Assembly: GCA_026395755.1 (NCBI GenBank)
Contig: JAPLYC010000058.1
Location: forward strand, 1-33,156
Source of the DNA: Candidatus Parcubacteria bacterium
GTDB taxonomy: Bacteria; Patescibacteriota; Patescibacteriia; CAIXNZ01
DNA length: 33,156 nucleotides
Reading direction: 5' to 3'
Both the position numbers and the translations under genes were made by a program. The notes under the pieces are model-generated. The model did not search any database. It was not told the origin of the DNA and was given only the letters and a program-made list of their open reading frames with translations. This document shows, in pieces, positions 16,850 through 24,371 of this stretch. Every line of letters starts with the position of its first letter. Positions within the stretch are counted from its first letter, which is position 1.

Positions 16850-19687
16850 TTAAGGAACAAGCGACCAGGAATCAGTGGGACGCGGATTGGTCGGATTGGT
16901 CTTCCAGTAAAGGTACTTGGAGCCATCGATGTTAGTGGGAATTTGGGGAATCCCCTTGGCTACTAGGCCGATTTCCTTGGCTGTCAGATACTGCCAGCAG
17001 TCCGCTTCTTTGGAACTTTTGGGCGGAATTGCCAGAGCATCCACAAGTTTCTGGTCCAGCTTCAAGTTGAACGCCCGCAGCCGGATCGCGAAGTAGAGAG
17101 CCATGGCTCGCTTGGATTCGCTCCAAGACTGGATTTCCTTGACCGTCAGTTTCAGGTTGGGGAAATACGCCTCGGCAACCAAACGATTGCCTTTGGCGAC
17201 TTCGATCAGGATGGCGATCAGCCGGTCAACCAGATCAGCCGCGTCCAGGGTGAAGCGGTCTGCGACCGTAGCACTGGCTTCATCATCGATATCCGGGCTG
17301 CCGATTGGCATTACCGCAAAGTCCTCGCAGACCTCATCACACGATTCCACTCCGGAATCTTCAAAGCAGCAGAGCTCATCGATTTCCGCAGGTTCATCTC
17401 CGCCCATAAGGCCAAAGGTATCAAGAGCAGACGAACCACGAGGAGGCGACGGTGAACAAAACGCGCTGGCGCCGATAAACCGTGAAGGACCCGGAGGCGG
17501 AGCAAACGCATAAGACTTCATCTGCAGTGACAGCTGTGGCCGCCCAGAGTCCTTGTCGTACTCCCAGACCATAGGCAGGTTGATCGGAATTTCCTTTTTT
17601 TCAGGCTTTTGACCCGGCACTTCCTTTACCGAAATGGCTACGAACGAGGTGTAAGCGCAGATAACGCCGTACTTCAAGCTGATTTGCACCTGCTTGGTTT
17701 TGTCCGGCGTTTCCCTGATAGCCTCACGCGCCCAGATCTGAGGGGCGAAGTCACAGTCTTTGCCGCTGGCCGGTTTGATGGTCCAGATTTCCTGCTGACC
17801 CGACGGATCCTTGCCGCTGATTTTGATTTCAGCCGGCAGTTCGCCGTCGAAGCGCAAGGCAATGGTCGCGGGCTGACCGACATAGACATCGGCCAAACCT
17901 GCCACTTCACCCTGACCTTCGACTTTGACATCGCGGAGCACGGGACCGGAAATCATGTTGGTCATGGTGTTGGCCGCCCGATCAAAATCCTCGCCCGGAT
18001 AGAACCACACAGCCGTTCCTTTGGTCTGTTTAGCCACATCCTTGAGCGTTGAATCATTGACCGCGCTGTCAATACCTGCGGCTATGATCCTGATGTCGGG
18101 ATCCAAGGTCGTCATGTCTTCGGTTTGGCCGTCGGAAACCAGCACAATCACTCTGGGTCGGCCGGAATCCTGAAACAGCTTGTAAGCTGCCTTCAAGCCC
18201 CTTCCCAGATAGGTGCTGCCACCCGCACGAATATCATTGATGCGAGTCCTGAGCTGTTCCGAGTCAGTGCCGATCGCTGCCAAAACCTGGGCATCGTTGG
18301 AATAGATAACTACACCGACTCGATGACCCAGCTGATCCTTCTCATTCTTGTCCACAACCTTACGCACGATTTCCTTCAACCCCTCGATTTTCGGACCATC
18401 CATGCTGCCGGACACATCAAGAAGAAAAACCATGTCACTGGGGACGTTGGCCATATCACCCGGAGGCAGAATGTTGACCAGGCAAAAACTTTCATCTTTG
18501 CCCGCATTCTGGAAAACCGCGATCTCAGGCCGTTTGGACAGAGATTTGTAAACCAGGGTGAAGTCCCTGTCCGTGCGGATGTCGCCGGTTTTCAGCTCGA
18601 TCTTGTCGTCCTTGGCCACTGTCTGCTCCTTGATGAGCAGGTCGTGAGACGGACAAGTCAGCTTGCAGCGGAAACCCGGTGCGAAAGACACGTTGATATT
18701 GGCGTCATAAGGCACGCCTTCGGGCGCCACGTTCGGAGTGATGCGAGAAGCATCCGGAACTTCGTCAGTATCCGATGCCCAGCCACCACCTTGCTTGCCG
18801 GTCGGAACACCAGGGATGAACCTCGGAGCCACGACCAGAGGCACGCGGAAGCGACCGCCGCCGTCCTGCCAGGGAATGCGCTGCACATAGGTGATTTCCA
18901 CTTTGATGGTTTCACCCTTTTCGATGCCGCCCACATTCATAGTGAAAATGTTTGGCCGTTCCTGTTCCATCAAAGCGCCATGATGACCCGCGTTGACCGC
19001 TTGGTCATATTCCCGTCTGGCCTGCTCCCGTTCTTTCAGTTCAGCCTGGATTTTCTTCTTTCCGATCTGCATGACACAGGCCGCAACGCTCGCTTCGTCA
19101 GGCAGAGGAAACGCGTAAACCGCTTCCACTGACTGCATGGCGTCATTGGTGAAAACCTGGATGCAGCGCACTCGCGCATGCGCGCCGTTGAGGGCCACGC
19201 GATACTCGATGTGTTTGAGTGGGATGCTCGGCTGAACCTGGGTTTCCTGTTTTTCGTTCTGAGCTTCCTTGGCTGCCGTTCCTTTTCCCTTACCCATAGT
19301 AACTTCTCCTTTTCCCTCTAATTTTGAGGGGTTGCTCTGGCCCGTGCTTGCGTGTTTCAGCAAACGTGGGCTGGTAGAGTCTGCCGTCGACCCGGAATTG
19401 TCAGCCACAAACTTGCCAAATTCTGCTTTGCCAAAATCACGTTTGATTTTAGCCAGCTGATGAACAGCATTTTGCAGAACCTTGACCTGTTTTAAGGCTT
19501 CAACCCGATCGCCGGCAGCGAGATATGCCAGTTCATAACACAATTCCGCATTGGCTTTTTTGAAAGCCTCATTTGGAGTCGAGCTATGCCTGACTATCCC
19601 AACCAGCTCTGGGAAATTCAAAGCTGGTCTGGCCCTTGTTTTGAGCAAGTTGAGAAGCTTCTCAGCCTCTCTTTTCTTGTTGCTCAT
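16850..19687 (-). CDS. VIT + von Willebrand factor A domain protein
   Basis: VIT-like region IPLKHIEYRVALNGAHARVRCIQVFTNDAMQSVEAVYAFPLPDEASVAACVMQIGKKKIQAELKEREQARREYDQA.. and MIDAS VWA DMVFLLDVSGSMDGPKIEGLKEIVRKVV...TYLGRGLKAAYKLF..VIVLVSDGQTED. Start set at MSNKK (19687) with SD AAGGAGG; the ORF call at 19720 is longer. Confidence 0.93.
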   Translation of the reverse strand: MSNKKREAEKLLNLLKTRARPALNFPELVGIVRHSSTPNEAFKKANAELCYELAYLAAGDRVEALKQVKVLQNAVHQLAKIKRDFGKAEFGKFVADNSGSTADSTSPRLLKHASTGQSNPSKLEGKGEVTMGKGKGTAAKEAQNEKQETQVQPSIPLKHIEYRVALNGAHARVRCIQVFTNDAMQSVEAVYAFPLPDEASVAACVMQIGKKKIQAELKEREQARREYDQAVNAGHHGALMEQERPNIFTMNVGGIEKGETIKVEITYVQRIPWQDGGGRFRVPLVVAPRFIPGVPTGKQGGGWASDTDEVPDASRITPNVAPEGVPYDANINVSFAPGFRCKLTCPSHDLLIKEQTVAKDDKIELKTGDIRTDRDFTLVYKSLSKRPEIAVFQNAGKDESFCLVNILPPGDMANVPSDMVFLLDVSGSMDGPKIEGLKEIVRKVVDKNEKDQLGHRVGVVIYSNDAQVLAAIGTDSEQLRTRINDIRAGGSTYLGRGLKAAYKLFQDSGRPRVIVLVSDGQTEDMTTLDPDIRIIAAGIDSAVNDSTLKDVAKQTKGTAVWFYPGEDFDRAANTMTNMISGPVLRDVKVEGQGEVAGLADVYVGQPATIALRFDGELPAEIKISGKDPSGQQEIWTIKPASGKDCDFAPQIWAREAIRETPDKTKQVQISLKYGVICAYTSFVAISVKEVPGQKPEKKEIPINLPMVWEYDKDSGRPQLSLQMKSYAFAPPPGPSRFIGASAFCSPSPPRGSSALDTFGLMGGDEPAEIDELCCFEDSGVESCDEVCEDFAVMPIGSPDIDDEASATVADRFTLDAADLVDRLIAILIEVAKGNRLVAEAYFPNLKLTVKEIQSWSESKRAMALYFAIRLRAFNLKLDQKLVDALAIPPKSSKEADCWQYLTAKEIGLVAKGIPQIPTNIDGSKYLYWKTNPTNPRPTDSWSLVP

Positions 19688-19879
19688 TTTGGCCTCCTTG
19701 CCGTGATAGTCCTTGTTCATGGTTAACTATTACCGCATACCCTTGCCGCGTTTAACCTCCTTTCTTTAATCCTCCGAAGCTCAAAAAGAGCGTAGGAAGA
19801 TCCTCAATATTTAAATGTCCAATCAAGATGCAATTCCATTACAACCTACTCCTCTGTCTCTATCATAGAACAATTTCCC

Positions 19880-19908
19880 ATCTTAAACAAATTACTTAAA
19901 ATTGTCAA
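19880..19908 (-). promoter_or_regulatory. Sigma70-type promoter for the VIT-VWA gene
   Basis: Minus strand TTGACA (19903-19908), 17-nt spacer, TAAGAT (19880-19885). Confidence 0.6.
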
Positions 19909-20032
19909 ATTCCAATGCAAAACATGCTTACTGCGCACTCCCAAGCTTCAGTAAAGGAGTGCCCTTCTTTCCCATCTTCTCATTAATTAGACAAATTTTA
20001 GCCAAATTTACCGTAAATAAGCTCTAGAATCC

Positions 20033-20061
20033 TTGACAAAACTCAAAAAACATGCTATACT
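20033..20061 (+). promoter_or_regulatory. Sigma70-type promoter
   Basis: Consensus TTGACA (20033-20038), 17-nt spacer, TATACT (20056-20061). Confidence 0.8.
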
Positions 20062-20150
20062 ATGTTTATAAATGCTTATCAAAGCAAAGGCTCAAACAAG
20101 CCAAAAAGATTGGTACAACGAAAATTCAAATAACGAAGGAGAAGACGACA

Positions 20151-20498
20151 ATGGCAAACAAAGGTTTTGATTTCGAAGCTTCCGTTCCGGTGATGCGGGC
20201 TATGGGTCTTGGCGACAACACCCCGGGCAAGGGCTTTTCCCAGCTGATGATCTTCAGCCCCGGTCTGCGCGCTCCCCTGACCGTCAACCTCAGCGAAATC
20301 CTGTTCATCAGATCCGACGAGGTCGACGCCAAAACCTTCGCCCCCTGCTACGACGAGACCAACAAGGTGATGGCGTTCCCGAGTGAAGAATCCATCGTGT
20401 GGCACTTCCGGGCCTGGCAGATCCACCTGGATCGAATCCAGAAGGAAGAAGACCAGCCCCGACCGAGCGCCGAAAAAGAAATCACCATGACCATGTAA
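20151..20498 (+). CDS. Small uncharacterised protein
   Basis: MANKGFDFEASVPVMRAMGLGDNTPGKGFSQLMIFSPGLRAPLTVNLSEILFIRSDEVDAK... with SD GAAGGAGAAG, consensus promoter upstream and strong terminator downstream. The listed ATG at 20052 lies inside the promoter, so the start was moved to 20151. Confidence 0.85.
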   Translation: MANKGFDFEASVPVMRAMGLGDNTPGKGFSQLMIFSPGLRAPLTVNLSEILFIRSDEVDAKTFAPCYDETNKVMAFPSEESIVWHFRAWQIHLDRIQKEEDQPRPSAEKEITMTM

Positions 20499-20516
20499 AC
20501 GACCAAATCGGTCACC

Positions 20517-20548
20517 AACCCCCGCGGACACAACATCCGCGGGGTTTT
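20517..20548 (+). terminator. GC-rich Rho-independent terminator
   Basis: CCCCGCGGA-CACAACA-TCCGCGGGGTTTT. Confidence 0.9.
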
Positions 20549-20670
20549 CTTTATCCACTGGAGCTTTCCTGCCATCCGAAGTTTTAACGAAAGCTGGAGC
20601 AACGAAAGCTGGAGCGAAGATGTATTTTGCTTAAAATTAGCCAAACTAATCATTTTCACTCACAACCATA

Positions 20671-20699
20671 TTGACAAAATGCCTAAAATGTGGTATCAT
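20671..20699 (+). promoter_or_regulatory. Sigma70-type promoter for the two small Cys-cluster genes
   Basis: TTGACA (20671-20676), 17-nt spacer, TATCAT (20694-20699). Confidence 0.7.
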
Positions 20700-20799
20700 T
20701 ATATATTCAGGAAACTGAATTAGACGATATAAATTGGTCTTTCAAAAGTCCAAAAATCATAGATATTTACCTGGTTAACCCCAGAAAGGAGTAAGAATC

Positions 20800-21111
20800 A
20801 TGTCAGTCAAACAGCGTATTGCGGCCATACAAAAGCTGGGGACCATCCTGGCTTTCTCGATCCTTTCGGAAATGCAGAGGTTTTTCAAACCCGCTGAGAT
20901 TTCTTATGAGATCATTTCCAAGCGGATGGTCCTCGATGCTAATGCCGTCTATCTGAAGATCGAGGATGGAAAACCAGTAGTCTGCGGAACAAGTATGGAA
21001 ATCATCCAACATTTCTTCCGCAGCTTCGGGTTCAAAGACCTGCCCGGCAAACTTCCCTGCTATCCGCACTGCGTACAGTGCGCCGGGAAGTGCCTGGCTA
21101 ACGCCGCCTAA
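20800..21111 (+). CDS. Small uncharacterised protein with C-terminal Cys cluster
   Basis: 103 aa ending ...KDLPGKLPCYPHCVQCAGKCLANAA (CX3CX2CX3C); SD AAAGGAG. Confidence 0.8.
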   Translation: MSVKQRIAAIQKLGTILAFSILSEMQRFFKPAEISYEIISKRMVLDANAVYLKIEDGKPVVCGTSMEIIQHFFRSFGFKDLPGKLPCYPHCVQCAGKCLANAA

Positions 21112-21130
21112 ACCAAGGGAGGAGGTCCCG

Positions 21131-21439
21131 ATGAACGTTTTTGACGAGCTGGAAAGAATCACTAACATGCGGGACCTGGGTGATTCGGTGGTGATTGAAA
21201 CCACTGATAATCGCACCCACACCGCCCACACCGTCCCCAAAACCGGACTAAAATTCTGCATCCTCGAGGAAATGCAGACCTTCTGTTTCCAAAACACTGG
21301 CGCCAACACAATCTGGTACTCAACCTGGAGCCAGATCTCGGACCAGCTGGAAGCAAAAGGAATCAACATCCCCGAAGAAATCAAGCCCTGTCGCACCTGC
21401 GACGGCACCCGCTGTCGCTTCTGGTGCACCAAGCACTAA
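21131..21439 (+). CDS. Small uncharacterised protein with C-terminal Cys cluster
   Basis: 102 aa ending ...EEIKPCRTCDGTRCRFWCTKH (CX2CX4CX3C); SD GGGAGGAGG; 19 nt downstream of the previous gene. Confidence 0.8.
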   Translation: MNVFDELERITNMRDLGDSVVIETTDNRTHTAHTVPKTGLKFCILEEMQTFCFQNTGANTIWYSTWSQISDQLEAKGINIPEEIKPCRTCDGTRCRFWCTKH

Positions 21440-21451
21440 AACCAAAACAAA

Positions 21452-21488
21452 GACCCCGCCATGGATCAAATCCACGCGGGGCTTTTTT
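21452..21488 (+). terminator. GC-rich Rho-independent terminator
   Basis: GACCCCGCCATGGAT-CAA-ATCCACGCGGGGCTTTTTT. Confidence 0.9.
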
Positions 21489-21490
21489 AT

Positions 21491-21627
21491 TTCGGTAAAG
21501 CGGCCTTCGTAAAATGGCTACGATGCTCGTATCGTTAAACGGTTACGTTATTCGTGATTTAAAATCACCTAACCGCTAGACGCTAAACGATACGGGCTTC
21601 GTTACCTTAACCGATTAACGTTTAAAC
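21491..21627. repeat. CGTTA-family palindromic intergenic element, copy E (extended)
   Basis: CTCGTATCGTTAAACGGTTACGTTATTCGTGATTTAAAATCACCTAACCGCTAGACGCTAAACGATACGGGC: arms CGTATCGTTAAACG / CGCTAAACGATACG around a perfect GTGATTTAAAATCAC centre. Confidence 0.7.
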
Positions 21628-21629
21628 AA

Positions 21630-21658
21630 TTGACTTTTTATATATTCCATGCTAAATT
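21630..21658 (+). promoter_or_regulatory. Sigma70-type promoter for the 837-aa gene
   Basis: TTGACT (21630-21635), 17-nt spacer, TAAATT (21653-21658). Confidence 0.5.
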
Positions 21659-21719
21659 TCCCTATTCAGGGGACTTCTAGGGTCCTTGAAAATTAAAGAC
21701 TCTTCAATAGGAGGACGAT

Positions 21720-24233
21720 ATGGCAATTGGTATGATGATGTGTTGTAGGCCGGCATTACAGCAAGAGATTAGATTGGAACAGCGCTTAATGCTGCGGCTG
21801 GAACAGCGCCTGGTGCTGGCTCAAAGATTAGTCGACCAACTTGGCCTGCTTAATGAAGGCAACAAAGACGTGCTTTATGAAATCTTTCAGCTGGAAAGAT
21901 ATCAGGAAATGCTGAAAACCGGTAATTTTCATTCCCTGGAGGAATGGAAATTATTTCTGGCCAAAGAAAGCCAATCAAAGACAGTCTTGCCGGAATTTTC
22001 CCAACATGGCAGCCTAAGCCCGAAAAAGAGAAACAAGGTTTTAGTGCCTGAATTGGCTATTGCCTTGCTTGGTTTGATAAATCTGTATCACCAGGATCTG
22101 ATTCTTGGCGAGACGCAACTCAGCTGGGATCAGTGGCAAAGACAAGTCATTGATTACAGTCTCAAAATCGGCCAGACTGGTGAAAAGCCTTCTGAAACTT
22201 GGCAGCAGTTTCTGCAAGCTACGGCTAAAAAGACCGCTGACCAACCAGAGCAAGTGAATGATTTTTCCTCTGCGTTTTGGAATTTGCTTAATCAGGTCAA
22301 GGATAAAGGCGACTTGGAAATAACTGCTAGCCTTGATCTTATTGTCGGTTTTCTAAACCAACTTGATTTACAGCAAACCGGATCGCTGATCAAATTCATC
22401 AGCCAGGAAATCAAAGACCAATCCCATGGCATGATTGACCTGAAGGGTGATTTAAGGGAACTGTCCGATCTTACTCAGCTTGATGCCATTAAGTTTGCCA
22501 TCAAAATAATCTTGCAGGCGGTCCGCTATAAAACCGGCTCCAGATTTGATGGCGGTGCCAATACGGGCAGGCTGGAAATGGTTTTGAAACAGCCGGCCTT
22601 AATCGACTTTTTGAACGGTTTAACCGACCTGCCCCAAGTCATGGGCATGACCATCCTGACCGGTTACAATTTCGAGCAGGAAGCCGCCATTAGACTGATC
22701 AAACAACTTGATCAATTGGCTGCTGACAAGCATTTCCAAAAATCGCGTGATGACAAAAGGCTGATGTGGCGCTTTCTGACCATTATGCGGTTTGCTTATC
22801 AGCCCGACCAGTCTTTACAGCATTTTTTCAGCATTGCGACCAATACCGAAGAAATGCTGCGCGGATTTCAGGCCATTGAAAAATTGGCCTTGCAAAACCC
22901 GGGCAAACTGCCTTATCCTCTGGAAGCAACTTCTATGCAAGATCTGATTTCCTGGGGAGAAAACAGCACCAGAAGAAAATATCAGGAGACTTTGGGATTC
23001 ACTCAGGAAGAAATGGATCTCCTTACCCAAGATGAAGTTTACAGGCTGGTCACTCGTAATGACCTCCTGAAAATGGTCATGACCTATGCTGCGCTGTGCA
23101 AAGCCAACGGCTATGAGCCGGGCGCAAAGCTGGCCTCAGAAATTTTAAGACAAGCCATGTACAAACACTTTGAACGCTGGCGTTACAGCCATGAACAAAG
23201 CCAAAAACAGATTGGCTTTCTCTCAGATATTACTCCCTGGAGAGATGAGCACAAGCGCACCATGATCGTCGGGCTGTCTGATGCCTTCGAGCAGCGACTG
23301 GCAGCTATCAAAAGGCTGGTTAGTGAACTGGCTGTACTCTGGCAAAAACAAACCGGACAAGCAATCACAGCTGATATTGACGGGGAAAGCGAAGAGCTTT
23401 ACGCCAAACTCAGAAGTAAAAGTTTAACTCCCGAAGAACGGAAGCAAATTGGTGCCAGGGTCGGACAGATCAAAAAAGAGTACGCGCTGATACACGTACT
23501 AAAAGACCTGCTTAAACTCAGCCCGGAGAGCGTCAACTATATGAAGGGCATTAATTATCATCTCGGCCTGGTGGCTGAGAAACTCAATACTGATGAGGCC
23601 AGGATGCTGGTCAAGGCAATCATTGAGTTGATTAATGCTACTGATATCAATGCGATCAGTTATCTGACCTTTGAAGATAGTGATCGTCCTTATGAACTGA
23701 TGCAGGTTGGTGTCAGCCCCATCCAGAGCTGCCAGCGCTGGTACGAGTGGACTTGTCACAACCGCTGTCTGACCGCTTACGTGGTCGATGCCAATAAAAA
23801 AGTGCTCTGGGTAAAAAATAATCATTTTGACATCATTGGCAGATGCATTCTGCGGCTTTTGCCTTACGAATATGGCAAGACTGACAAAGAAACCATTCCC
23901 CTGCTGATCATTGAACGTCCTTACAGCAAAGCCTGGTCCAAGGAAATCGGCATCGGTATTTTACAATGGCTGGTGGAAAAAGCCGGTCAAATCAGCAAAG
24001 CGAATGATCTACCCGTACTGGTGGCGATCAAGGATCCACAATTGGTGGCAACCCTCAAAGAGGTTTTGCCCAAATCCAAAATCAGCACCAGAACCCTGCG
24101 TCTGGAATTACCCCCCTCGCTTAATGAATTTGAATACTCAGATTCCATGGGCGGTGATCTAAAATCAGGAGCGAAAATTGTTGACAAGGAATTTCATACC
24201 TTCTTTGTCGGCGACGCTTCTGACGAAGACTAA
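21720..24233 (+). CDS. Large uncharacterised cytosolic-looking protein (837 aa)
   Basis: Open frame with SD TAGGAGG, promoter and terminator. N-terminus RPALQQEIRLEQRLMLRLEQRLVLAQRL; C-terminal module GVSPIQSCQRWYEWTCHNRCLTAYVVDANKKVLWVKNNHFDIIGRCILRLL...LLIIERPYS. No family recognised. Confidence 0.85.
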   Translation: MAIGMMMCCRPALQQEIRLEQRLMLRLEQRLVLAQRLVDQLGLLNEGNKDVLYEIFQLERYQEMLKTGNFHSLEEWKLFLAKESQSKTVLPEFSQHGSLSPKKRNKVLVPELAIALLGLINLYHQDLILGETQLSWDQWQRQVIDYSLKIGQTGEKPSETWQQFLQATAKKTADQPEQVNDFSSAFWNLLNQVKDKGDLEITASLDLIVGFLNQLDLQQTGSLIKFISQEIKDQSHGMIDLKGDLRELSDLTQLDAIKFAIKIILQAVRYKTGSRFDGGANTGRLEMVLKQPALIDFLNGLTDLPQVMGMTILTGYNFEQEAAIRLIKQLDQLAADKHFQKSRDDKRLMWRFLTIMRFAYQPDQSLQHFFSIATNTEEMLRGFQAIEKLALQNPGKLPYPLEATSMQDLISWGENSTRRKYQETLGFTQEEMDLLTQDEVYRLVTRNDLLKMVMTYAALCKANGYEPGAKLASEILRQAMYKHFERWRYSHEQSQKQIGFLSDITPWRDEHKRTMIVGLSDAFEQRLAAIKRLVSELAVLWQKQTGQAITADIDGESEELYAKLRSKSLTPEERKQIGARVGQIKKEYALIHVLKDLLKLSPESVNYMKGINYHLGLVAEKLNTDEARMLVKAIIELINATDINAISYLTFEDSDRPYELMQVGVSPIQSCQRWYEWTCHNRCLTAYVVDANKKVLWVKNNHFDIIGRCILRLLPYEYGKTDKETIPLLIIERPYSKAWSKEIGIGILQWLVEKAGQISKANDLPVLVAIKDPQLVATLKEVLPKSKISTRTLRLELPPSLNEFEYSDSMGGDLKSGAKIVDKEFHTFFVGDASDED

Positions 24234-24238
24234 AAACC

Positions 24239-24273
24239 AAAGCCCCGCGAGACATATTCCGCGGGGTTTTTTA
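24239..24273 (+). terminator. GC-rich Rho-independent terminator
   Basis: AAGCCCCGCG-AGACATATTC-CGCGGGGTTTTTT. Confidence 0.9.
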
Positions 24274-24366
24274 TTCGTCTTACGTTTTTCGGTATCGTTT
24301 CTCGATTCGTCTAACGTTTAACGTAATACTAAACGATTACCGAAACCGAATATCGACCAACGGTTT
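24274..24366. repeat. CGTTA-family palindromic intergenic element, copy C
   Basis: TTCGGTATCGTTTCTCGATTCGTCTAACGTTTAACGTAATACTAAACGATTACCGAAACCGAATATCGA: shares CGGTATCG, ACGTTTAACGT and CCGAA modules with copies A and B. Confidence 0.65.
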
Positions 24367-24371
24367 ACTTG

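Noticed and set aside
17103-18052. Plus-strand ORFs 17103..17513 and 17609..18052 and minus-strand out-of-frame ORFs inside VIT-VWA
   Set aside because: Long shadow frames expected in GC-rich coding DNA; no domains or start signals.
18125-19132. 335-aa plus-strand ORF opposite the VIT-VWA gene
   Set aside because: Shadow ORF in a GC-rich coding region; translation is His/Arg/Asp-rich with no domain, and the opposite strand has clear VIT and VWA motifs with an SD.
20052-20150. N-terminal extension of the 20052..20498 ORF call
   Set aside because: ATG at 20052 overlaps the -10 box of the promoter; the SD-preceded ATG at 20151 is the likely start.
20803-21432. 209-aa minus-strand ORF spanning the two small Cys-cluster genes
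   Set aside because: The plus strand has promoter, two good SDs and a terminator; the minus ORF has no supporting signals.
16850-24233. Anti-phage defence island interpretation of the accessory block
   Set aside because: No nuclease, helicase, toxin, TIR, reverse transcriptase or other known defence effector could be recognised; kept only as an uncharacterised island.
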